5,253 nucleotides of DNA from Fidelibacterota bacterium REDSEA-S14_B6 (lineage in GTDB: Bacteria > Fidelibacterota > Marinisomatia > Marinisomatales > S15-B10): NCBI GenBank assembly GCA_001626655.1, contig LUOC01000234.1:1-5253 (forward strand), read 5' to 3'. The number at the start of each line of letters is the position of its first letter. Position 1 is the first letter of the stretch. Made by a program: the position numbers and the translations under genes. Positions 1 through 5,253 of this stretch are shown piece by piece. The notes below the pieces were generated by a model that was given only the letters and a program-made list of their open reading frames with translations, was not told the origin of the DNA and did no database searches.

Positions 1-49
1 GGATGGGCTTGTCCACATCCACGACATACTGCGGGCAGGGGTGATGTGA
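1..49 (+). CDS. kdsD: KdsD C-terminal end (arabinose-5-phosphate isomerase), partial
   Basis: Only the last 15 codons and the TGA stop (47-49) lie in the window; base 1 is the last base of a cut codon. The frame reads DGLVHIHDILRAGVM, which matches the typical end of the second CBS domain of KdsD/KpsF proteins (E. coli KdsD ends in a very similar LHMHDLLRAG stretch). The enzyme interconverts ribulose-5-phosphate and arabinose-5-phosphate, the first step toward Kdo, a sugar of the LPS inner core. The identification rests on this short tail and on the lptC-lptB-rpoN genes that follow, as kdsD lies upstream of them in many Gram-negatives. Its stop overlaps the GTG start of lptC by 4 bases. Too short for any statement on catalytic residues. 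Confidence 0.75.
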   Translation, partial: DGLVHIHDILRAGVM

Positions 50-573
50 AGAGGACAGTTTCAACAATTCTTGCGGCCGTTCTTGTCGGCTGCGGCGGGG
101 TGGAAGATCGAGCGTCCCTCGGGAGCAGGAGCGACTATGCAGATCAGGAGAGCTGGAATCCTGTCATCATTCTCACTCGGGAGGCGAAGAAACGGGCTGT
201 AGTGAGGGCCAGCCACCTTGCGAAGTACGCCGAGAAGAAGGAAATTGTGCTGGATGGCAGCGTGGACGCCGATTTCTTTTCCACCGATGAGGAGCACATG
301 TCCAACCTGAAGTCAGAGCGAGCCTTTGTCTACGAAAACAGCGACAACCTTCTGGCCATCGGGAATGTTGTGGTGGTGTCGGACAGCGGCGTAACTCTGT
401 TTACCGATTCGCTCTACTGGAACAACAGTGAAGAGCGGATCACTTCGAACGATACCGTTATGCTGACGACTGAAGTGAACGATACACTATACGGCGTCGG
501 TTTTGAATCTGACGTTGACCTGACGCACTGGAAGATCCTCCAGCCGTGGGGTGTGACGGCGAGGGAGAAATGA
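46..573 (+). CDS. lptC: LptC-family LPS export protein, predicted lipoprotein
   Basis: The product has 175 residues, close to the usual 180-200 of LptC. LptC hands LPS from the inner-membrane LptBFG extractor to the periplasmic LptA bridge. Seen: a short basic start (MKRT), a hydrophobic stretch (residues 5-15) and a lipobox LVGC with Cys16, so a lipid anchor is predicted instead of the single transmembrane helix of E. coli LptC. Residues about 68-165 form the beta-rich LptC/OstA-like part: GNVVVVSDSG (106-115), LYWNN (123-127), and a closing DTLYGVGFESDVDLTHW (146-162) typical of LptC from FCB-type and related bacteria. The GTG start at 46 overlaps the kdsD stop as GTGA and has an AGGGG-like ribosome site just upstream. 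No lptA follows; lptB overlaps its stop. Family assignment is fairly sure; it rests on motifs and context because LptC diverges fast. Confidence 0.85.
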   Translation: MKRTVSTILAAVLVGCGGVEDRASLGSRSDYADQESWNPVIILTREAKKRAVVRASHLAKYAEKKEIVLDGSVDADFFSTDEEHMSNLKSERAFVYENSDNLLAIGNVVVVSDSGVTLFTDSLYWNNSEERITSNDTVMLTTEVNDTLYGVGFESDVDLTHWKILQPWGVTAREK

Positions 574-1313
574 GCGGTTCAGTCAACGGCGTATGGCTGA
601 GAGCCGAAAACCTTGTGAAGGATTACGGCAAACGGACGGTTGTGAGGGACGTCTGCCTCGAACTGAGGAAGGGAGAGATTGTCGGTCTTCTCGGTCCCAA
701 CGGTGCGGGAAAGACCACCTCTTTCTACATGATCACCGGCATGATTAAACCGACCGGCGGAGCTGTCTATCTCGGCGATGAAGAGATTACAGACCTCCCC
801 ATGTACAAGCGGTCGCGGCGGGGGATCGGATACCTCTCTCAGGAGCCGTCGATCTTCACCAAACTTTCCGTTGAGGACAATATTCGTCTTGTTCTGGAAA
901 TGTCTGATCTTTCCAAAGATGAGAGTGAGGAGCGGCTTGAGCAGCTTCTCGGTGATCTTTCCATCACACAAATTCGGAAAAACAGGGGATATGAGCTTTC
1001 GGGAGGTGAACGCCGCCGCACGGAAATCTGTCGCGCCCTCGTTCTGAAGCCCGATTTTATTCTGCTCGATGAGCCGTTCGCCGGCATTGATCCCATCGCG
1101 GTGGAAGACATACAGGAGATCGTCCGGAGCCTGCGGGAGCGGGGAATCGGCGTCCTCATCACCGATCATAACGTCCGTGAGACGCTCTCCATCACCGATA
1201 GGGCCTACCTTCTGTATGATGGAAAAATCCTGAAATCTGGAACGGCGGAAGACCTCGCCGGCGACGATGAAACAAGAAGACTGTACCTCGGCTCGAGGTT
1301 CACACTCGACTGA
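570..1313 (+). CDS. lptB: LPS export ABC transporter ATP-binding protein LptB
   Basis: A 247-residue cytoplasmic ATPase of the usual LptB length (E. coli 241). It powers extraction of LPS from the inner membrane by LptFG. All ABC motifs are present in order: Walker A GPNGAGKTT (42-50), Q-loop Gln91 in GYLSQEPSIF, signature LSGGERRRTEICRAL (143-157), Walker B FILLDE (163-168), D-loop AGIDP (171-175) and switch His200 in ITDHNVRETL. GERRR after the signature and the ITDHNVRETL segment are hallmarks of LptB within the ABC family. The ATG at 570 is preferred over an in-frame GTG at 546: it gives a 4-base ATGA overlap with the lptC stop, has GAGGGAG a few bases upstream, and yields the family's usual amino terminus. 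Intact, with no odd residues. Its stop overlaps the rpoN start by one base (TGATG). Confidence 0.97.
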   Translation: MSGSVNGVWLRAENLVKDYGKRTVVRDVCLELRKGEIVGLLGPNGAGKTTSFYMITGMIKPTGGAVYLGDEEITDLPMYKRSRRGIGYLSQEPSIFTKLSVEDNIRLVLEMSDLSKDESEERLEQLLGDLSITQIRKNRGYELSGGERRRTEICRALVLKPDFILLDEPFAGIDPIAVEDIQEIVRSLRERGIGVLITDHNVRETLSITDRAYLLYDGKILKSGTAEDLAGDDETRRLYLGSRFTLD

Positions 1314-2552
1314 TGGCGAAGCTTGCCCAAACCCTCGAGCAACGCCAGAAGCTGTCACCGCAGCAGATTCTTCAGACGGTGCTCCTTCAGATGGGACGAG
1401 ATCCTCAATTCTGACGATGAAGATGAACGAGTCAGAGGGCCTCTACAAAAATCGAGTGAAATGCCCGACGCGCCCATCCGGGCTGTCCGTTCGCCCGTGG
1501 AGAGGCTTCTGGATCAGGTGGCGCTCCTCGATCTGTCGCGTGAGGAGAGAGCAATTGGGGAGGCGATCGTCTGGAATATCGATGAGCAGGGGTACCTCTC
1601 CATTGATCTGGAGCTCCTTGCCGACAGGCTGGATGCCGATGTTGCGGACGTTGAAAGGATGCTCAAGATTGTTCAGCGCCTCGATCCTGTCGGCATCGGC
1701 GCCCGTGATCTGCAGGAGTGCCTTTCAGTGCAGTTGGAGGTGAGTGGAGAACACGACCTCGCAAGAAAGATTGTGGACGACTATTTCGACGATTTCGCCA
1801 ACCGCCGATTTGAGCGGCTCGAGGAGAAGCTTGGCTGTTCAAAGGAAGAGCTGCACGGTGCGTTTGAAGACATCTCTCATCTGAACCCAAAGCCGGGCGA
1901 GGGCGCCCCCACATCGGCAGCGGACTATATTATTCCGGACATATCGGTGGATGAAGTGGACGGCAAGCTGCTCGTGGCGGTGAACGATGGCGACCTCCCC
2001 GATATCCGCTTGTCGCCGGTGTACAAGAACATTCTCAAGTCGCCGAACGGGAACAATAGTGAGGTGAAGAAGTTTCTTCGGGAGAAAGTGGAGCGGGCGA
2101 AGTGGTTTGTGCAGGCTCTCCAGCAGCGGCAGATTACTATGACGAAAGTGATGGAAGCGATCATGAAGCGGCAGAACCTCTTCTTCAGCGGCGACACATC
2201 AAAGCTCCGTCCGATGATCCTGAAAGATATCGCCGAAGAAATTGATATGGACATCTCCACCGTCAGCCGCGTTACGCGGGGGAAATATGTTCAGACGCCG
2301 TGGGGCGTGTTCGAGCTGAAGCACTTCTTTTCCGAGGGGATGATGACGGACAGCGGCGAAGAGGTGTCGACAAAGCTGGTGAAGAATCTGCTTAAGAAAA
2401 TTGTCGACAGTGAAGACAAGGAGCACCCCATCTCCGATGACGGTCTTGCTGAACTCCTGAAGGAGAACGGCTACACGGTGGCGAGAAGGACTGTGGCGAA
2501 ATATCGGGGACAGATGAAAATTCCGGTCGCCCGTTTGAGACGGGCAATATAG
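1313..2552 (+). pseudogene. rpoN: rpoN, RNA polymerase sigma-54 factor, frame broken by an internal deletion
   Basis: Sigma-54 directs core polymerase to -24/-12 promoters that need AAA+ activators. The ATG at 1313 opens 33 codons ending in TGA at 1412-1414, with the classic Region I start MAKLAQTLEQRQKLSPQQ. The rest lies in the frame that is open from about 1392 to TAG 2550-2552 (about 386 codons). There are an acidic remnant (SDDEDE), the core-binding domain with LDPVGIGARDLQECL (1680-1724), the helix-turn-helix with STVSRVTRGKYVQTPWGVFELK (about 2259-2325) and the RpoN box ARRTVAKYR (2481-2507). Missing between LLQ (to 1390) and WDEIL (from 1392) are the remainder of Region I, usually a LEQ...ENP stretch, and most of Region II. 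I estimate 50-60 residues; joined, the pieces give about 413 residues against 470-500 normally. A TTG start at 1323 gives one continuous frame, but its first 23 residues are the wrong-frame reading of Region I. This may be an assembly artefact and not a true pseudogene. Confidence 0.93.
1388..1414 (+). other. Deletion junction and premature stop in rpoN
   Basis: Up to the CAG at 1388-1390 the frame starting at 1313 reads as sigma-54 (QTVLLQ). From TGG at 1392 the sigma-54 sequence continues in the next frame (WDEILNSDDEDE), with a single extra base, 1391, between them. The first frame runs on only to the TGA at 1412-1414. Because conserved residues are absent as well as the frame being changed, this is a loss of sequence and not a simple one-base error. 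If the native gene was open, the lost length leaves remainder 2 on division by 3. Confidence 0.85.
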
Positions 2553-2563
2553 GAAGCAAGAGT

Positions 2564-2570
2564 AAAGGAG
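2564..2570 (+). promoter_or_regulatory. Strong ribosome binding site of hflK
   Basis: AAAGGAG at 2564-2570 lies 8 bases before the hflK ATG (2579), close to ideal Shine-Dalgarno sequence and spacing. It sits in the 26-base gap after the rpoN stop, the only place in the window where neighbouring genes do not overlap. hflK can therefore start translation independently of rpoN. The gap is too short for a full promoter, and I see no terminator hairpin in it. Confidence 0.75.
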
Positions 2571-2578
2571 ATAATCAG

Positions 2579-3529
2579 ATGGCAAGAAAGATAATGGTGG
2601 GTGATCAGGAGATTAAGATCCCCACATTCAACATTGGCGGAATGGCGCTCGCGCTGCTGTTCCTCGGCGCGTGGTTCGCCATGAGCGCCTTCTATGTGGT
2701 CGGACCGGACGAAGAGGGCGTTGTGCGCCGGTTCGGCAAATGGGTGAGGACGGAATCGAGCGGTCTCAATTTCAAGTTTCCCTATCCCATCGAAAAGGTG
2801 GACCTGCCGAAAGTGACGCAGGTGAAAGAGATATCAGTGGGGAAAATCCTGAAAGAGGCGAAGATGCTGACAGGCGACGAGAATATCCTTCTCGTGGAGG
2901 TGCGAGTGCAATATAAGATCAAGGATGCAGCTCACTACCTGTTCAACGTAGCGAACGTGGAAGAGACGATCAAGGACGCCACTGAGTCGGCACTCCGGCA
3001 GACCATCGGCTCCCACCCCATCGACAACCCTCTCACGGAGAAGAAAGCTGAGATCATGGACGAAATCCAGATTCTTCTTCAGGAGATGCTGGACGACTAC
3101 AAGTGCGGCATTGACGTGAGGCAGGTTCAGCTTCAGGACGTGAACCCTCCGCAGGAAGTCGATTTTGCTTTCAAGGACGTCCAGAGCGCGAGGGAGCAGA
3201 AAGAGCAGCTGATCAACAAGGCGCTGGGATATCAGAACGACATCATCCCGAAGGCGCGGGGCGAAGCGGAGCAGATGCTCCGGGAAGCGGAAGCGTACCG
3301 GGAAGAACGGACGAAGAGAGCCGAAGGGGACGCCTCCCGGTTTCTCTCGGTGCTGACTGAATACCGCAAAGCGAAAGACGTGACTGAAAAACGTCTCTAT
3401 CTCGAAACTATGGAACAGATTCTCCCGGATATCGAAAAGGTAATTCTCGATGAAGAGGCGGGAAATCTTCTGAACGTATTGCCTCTCGGTAACCTCGAAG
3501 GGGCCAAGAAAATGGGGGTGCAGAAATGA
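2579..3529 (+). CDS. hflK: HflK, band-7 (SPFH) membrane protein, FtsH modulator subunit
   Basis: A 316-residue protein, complete. HflK and HflC form a large membrane-anchored cage around FtsH and adjust which membrane and cytosolic proteins it degrades. Seen: a short cytosolic tail, one transmembrane helix (about residues 19-41), then the SPFH domain beginning VGPDEEGVVRRFGKW (41-55), LNFKFPYPIEKV (63-74), MLTGDENILLVEVRVQYKIKD (96-116, continuing LFNV), and QLQDVNPPQEV (184-194). A long charged coiled-coil (about 196-275) with IIPKARGEAEQML leads to RLYLETMEQILP (272-283) and a hydrophobic tail with NVLPLG. It lacks the long Gly- and Gln-rich ends that make E. coli HflK 419 residues, which is common outside Gammaproteobacteria. 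The ATG has a strong ribosome site; its stop overlaps the hflC start as ATGA. Confidence 0.95.
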   Translation: MARKIMVGDQEIKIPTFNIGGMALALLFLGAWFAMSAFYVVGPDEEGVVRRFGKWVRTESSGLNFKFPYPIEKVDLPKVTQVKEISVGKILKEAKMLTGDENILLVEVRVQYKIKDAAHYLFNVANVEETIKDATESALRQTIGSHPIDNPLTEKKAEIMDEIQILLQEMLDDYKCGIDVRQVQLQDVNPPQEVDFAFKDVQSAREQKEQLINKALGYQNDIIPKARGEAEQMLREAEAYREERTKRAEGDASRFLSVLTEYRKAKDVTEKRLYLETMEQILPDIEKVILDEEAGNLLNVLPLGNLEGAKKMGVQK

Positions 3530-4374
3530 AGAGCACAAGTGTAATAGTACTGATCGCAGCGGTGTTGGGGATCTACCTCTCCGCCTACACCATCGACGAA
3601 AAAGAACAGGCCATCGTGCTGGAGTTCGGCCGTCCCGTGGGGGAGGCCGTCACGGACGCTGGACTGCATTTCAAGCTCCCGTGGCGTCAGCTCGTCAAGC
3701 TGGAGAAGCGAATCCTGGAGTACGATGTGGAACCGAAGGCGATTCTCTCCCTTGATAAGAAACGGTTGGAAGTGGACAACTACGGCCGGTGGCGCATTTC
3801 AGACCCTCTCACTTTTTACAAGGCTGTGAGGACTATCAACGGCGGTCTCAGCCGGATCGACCCCATTGTCTATTCGGAGCTGAGGGTGGAGCTCGGCAAG
3901 CACAATCTGACGGAGATCGTGGACAAGCGCCGGGATAAGATTATGGAAATCGTCACCCTGAAAGCGCGTGAAAAGTTGGAGGAGTACGGTATTGACATCA
4001 TCGACGTCCGAATCAAGCGTGCCGATTTGTCTCAGGAAAACGAGCGGGCGGTGTTCGATCGGATGATCGCTGAGCGGGAGAGACAGGCGAAACAGTACCG
4101 CTCCGAGGGTGAGGAAGAGGCGCTGAAGATCCGTGCCGAGACCGATAAGGAGAAAACGATCATTCTCGCCGAGGCGTACAGACAGTCGCAAGAGATTCGG
4201 GGCGAGGGGGACGCCAAGGCGGTGGAGATTTACGCCGATGCGTTCAAGTCTGATCCCGGTTTCTACGAGTTCACTCGAACGCTGGAAACTTACCAGAAGG
4301 TGATTGACGGCAAGACCACATTGATCCTCTCCACAGATTCGCAACTGCTGAACCTTATGAAAGGGAACAAGTGA
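3526..4374 (+). CDS. hflC: HflC, band-7 (SPFH) membrane protein, FtsH modulator subunit
   Basis: A complete 282-residue partner of HflK in the cage around FtsH; the C-terminal bulk is expected on the periplasmic side. Seen: an amino-terminal transmembrane helix (about 5-22), then the SPFH domain with EQAIVLEFGRPV (27-38), AGLHFKLPW (45-53), DKKRLEVDNYGRWRISDPL (77-95) and VRIKRADLSQEN (161-172), followed by a coiled coil rich in Glu, Arg and Ala (about 173-240) with AEGEEEA-like and ILAEAYR repeats, and an end with TTLILSTDSQLL (264-275). E. coli HflC (334) carries an extra insertion; 280-300 residues is usual elsewhere. Distinguished from HflK by the LDKKRL motif, the RIKRADLS motif and the short tail. 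The ATG overlaps the hflK stop (ATGA) with a GGGGGTG ribosome site, suggesting coupled and balanced synthesis of the two subunits. Confidence 0.95.
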   Translation: MKSTSVIVLIAAVLGIYLSAYTIDEKEQAIVLEFGRPVGEAVTDAGLHFKLPWRQLVKLEKRILEYDVEPKAILSLDKKRLEVDNYGRWRISDPLTFYKAVRTINGGLSRIDPIVYSELRVELGKHNLTEIVDKRRDKIMEIVTLKAREKLEEYGIDIIDVRIKRADLSQENERAVFDRMIAERERQAKQYRSEGEEEALKIRAETDKEKTIILAEAYRQSQEIRGEGDAKAVEIYADAFKSDPGFYEFTRTLETYQKVIDGKTTLILSTDSQLLNLMKGNK

Positions 4375-4907
4375 AAGTTCGGGCGACCACAATCCTCGGC
4401 GTGCGCTTGAAAAACGGCGCCGCCATGGGAGGCGACGGACAGGTTACTTTCGGCGACATGGCGCTGAAGCAGAAAGCGGTGAAGGTGAGAAAGTTCGAAG
4501 GAGGGAAGGGGGTCATCCTCGGCGGTTTTGCCGGCGCTGCGGCCGATGCGCTGACCCTTTTCGGCAAGTTCGAGGAGAAGCTGGAGGAGTATAACTGGCA
4601 ACTTCAGCGGGCGGTGGTGGAACTGGCGAAGGAGTGGCGGACGGATAAGTACCTGCGGAACCTCGACGCCCTCCTCGGCCTCATGGACAAGAAGCACAGC
4701 TACCTCGTCTCCGGGGACGGGAACGTGATCGAGCCTGACGGTGCCGTCCTTGCCATCGGCTCCGGCGCGGGCTATGCCCAGTCAGCGGCGGAAGCGCTGT
4801 TGAGCTGCAAGATTACTTCGCCGAAGGAGATTGTGAAGCGGAGCCTCGGCATCGCAGCAGACATCTGCATCTACACCAACCACAACATTACGGTGATGGA
4901 ACTGTGA
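4371..4907 (+). CDS. hslV: HslV (ClpQ), ATP-dependent protease proteolytic subunit
   Basis: A 178-residue threonine peptidase, proteasome beta-type. It forms a double hexameric ring that is activated by the HslU ATPase and degrades unfolded and regulatory proteins in the cytosol. Catalytic Thr6 follows a five-residue leader (MKVRA), so mature HslV would start TTILGVR. With Thr6 as residue 1, Asp22 and Lys38 fall at mature positions 17 and 33, the known active-site residues. Other marks are GGDGQVTFG (20-28), GGFAGAAADALTLF (51-64), ELAKEWRTDKYLRNLDALL (84-102), AIGSGAGYAQSAAEALL (128-144) and DICIYTNH (164-171). Length is normal and the frame is intact. The GTG start at 4371 overlaps the hflC stop (GTGA) and has AAAGGG five bases upstream. 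Its partner gene hslU follows immediately but is broken in this sequence, which would leave HslV without its activator. Confidence 0.97.
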   Translation: MKVRATTILGVRLKNGAAMGGDGQVTFGDMALKQKAVKVRKFEGGKGVILGGFAGAAADALTLFGKFEEKLEEYNWQLQRAVVELAKEWRTDKYLRNLDALLGLMDKKHSYLVSGDGNVIEPDGAVLAIGSGAGYAQSAAEALLSCKITSPKEIVKRSLGIAADICIYTNHNITVMEL

Positions 4908-4909
4908 GC

Positions 4910-5253
4910 ATGGAAAACCTGACGCCGAAAGAGATTGTGTCTGAACTGGACCGGTACATTGTCGGGCAGGAGAGCGTATCCTGATCGGTTCCACCGGTGT
5001 CGGCAAAACGGAGATCGCCCGGCGGCTTGCCAACCTCGCCAATGCCCCGTTCATCAAAGTTGAGGCGTCGAAATTTACCGAGGTCGGTTATGTGGGGAGG
5101 GACGTGGAGTCGATTATTCGTGATTTGATGGATATTTCCATCTCCACCATACAGCTGGAGATGGAGGAGAGAGTGTCCGAGGAGGCCGAAGTGCTCGCCA
5201 ATGAGCGACTGCTGGACATCCTTTTCCCCACCAACGGTGCGCCGAAAGAGGGG
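4910..5253 (+). pseudogene. hslU: hslU (ClpY) ATPase subunit, 5' part, frame broken by an internal deletion; cut by window end
   Basis: HslU is the AAA+ unfoldase that feeds substrates into HslV. The first frame reads MENLTPKEIVSELDRYIVGQ and ends at TGA 4982-4984 after 24 codons. From 4978 a second frame is open to the window end (92 codons). It holds ILIG, Walker A GSTGVGKT (4987-5010), RRLANLANAPFIKVEASKF, the pore loop GYVG (5086-5097), SIIRDLMD and the beginning of the inserted I-domain. Missing is the conserved stretch between GQxxA and ILxIG (AKRAVAIALRNRxRR and the following link). By comparison with E. coli HslU I count 28 residues plus codon edges, 88 bases, which also explains the frame change. 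ATG 4910 gives the usual family start; GTG 4904 in the same frame would overlap the hslV stop as GTGA and is a fair alternative. Full HslU is about 440-460 residues, so most of the gene lies beyond the window. Confidence 0.93.
4973..4984 (+). other. Deletion junction and premature stop in hslU
   Basis: AGC at 4973-4975 is the last codon clearly belonging to the amino-terminal frame (GQES). ATC at 4978-4980 is the first of the Walker A frame (ILIGSTGVGKT). The two bases between, GT, fit the first base of an Ala or Val codon joined to the last base of an Asn codon (AAT), as expected if the family's GQxxA...PKNIL segment was cut out. The first frame then meets TGA at 4982-4984. Confidence 0.85.

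Noticed and set aside
1314..1327. Sigma-54 promoter-like TGGC...TTGC at the start of rpoN
   Set aside because: The GG-to-GC spacing is two bases shorter than the fixed -24/-12 spacing, and the site lies inside the codons of the conserved amino terminus.
579..1358. Long minus-strand open frame (259 codons) opposite lptB
   Set aside because: It is the antisense shadow of a clear LptB gene with all ABC motifs. It has no recognisable domain, and every other gene in the window is on the plus strand.
1323..1391. TTG start at 1323 giving one uninterrupted rpoN frame
   Set aside because: The 23 residues encoded here do not resemble sigma-54, while the same bases read from ATG 1313 give a textbook Region I start, so this is an out-of-frame reading.
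1267..1743. Plus-strand open frame of 158 codons across the lptB/rpoN junction
   Set aside because: It is the third frame over lptB and rpoN, with low-complexity Ser/Arg-rich translation and no family resemblance.
2553..2578. Promoter or terminator in the rpoN-hflK gap
   Set aside because: The gap is only 26 bases, has no inverted repeat or T-run, and is largely accounted for by the ribosome binding site.
3799..4392. Minus-strand open frame (197 codons) opposite hflC
   Set aside because: The translation is Leu/Arg-rich with no motif, as expected for the reverse of a charged coiled-coil gene; hflC itself is unambiguous.
4973..4990. Programmed ribosomal frameshift in hslU
   Set aside because: There is no slippery run or downstream hairpin evident, and a shift could not restore the roughly 28 conserved residues that are absent.

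Overview
The window is a tightly packed, single-strand (+) run of seven genes plus the last codons of an eighth: kdsD tail - lptC - lptB - rpoN - hflK - hflC - hslV - hslU (cut by the window end). There is no RNA gene, insertion sequence, CRISPR array or long intergenic stretch; the only true gap between genes is 26 bases, before hflK. The genes indicate a Gram-negative (diderm) bacterium that makes Kdo-containing LPS and exports it with the Lpt machinery. The kdsD/lptC/lptB/rpoN block resembles the proteobacterial kdsD-kdsC-lptC-lptA-lptB-rpoN cluster, but kdsC, lptA and the usual hpf are absent, LptC is a predicted lipoprotein, and HflK is short without the long Gly-rich amino terminus of E. 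coli. This suggests a lineage outside classical Gammaproteobacteria, perhaps an FCB-type or uncultured phylum. That placement is inference and not firm.

Layout: bases 1-49 end the arabinose-5-phosphate isomerase KdsD. Bases 46-1313 hold lptC and lptB (LPS transport). Bases 1313-2552 hold rpoN (sigma-54). Bases 2579-4374 hold hflK and hflC, the membrane band-7 pair that regulates the FtsH protease. Bases 4371-5253 hold hslV and the start of hslU, the cytosolic ClpQY-type protease. Most junctions overlap by 4 bases (GTGA or ATGA) and one by 1 base, so translation is probably coupled along the cluster; hflK has its own strong ribosome binding site.

The most notable anomaly is that two conserved genes are broken in the same way. 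rpoN begins in one frame with an ordinary sigma-54 amino terminus, then loses the rest of Region I and the acidic Region II at about base 1391 and resumes in another frame. hslU begins normally, loses about 88 bases at about base 4977 (the segment just before Walker A) and also resumes in another frame. The four genes between or next to them (lptB, hflK, hflC, hslV) are complete. Two clean out-of-frame losses in otherwise well-preserved genes look more like assembly or amplification artefacts than biological decay, but the sequence alone cannot decide. I see no previously undescribed system here; the joining of LPS transport, sigma-54 and two proteolysis-control modules in one transcription unit is the most interesting biological feature.
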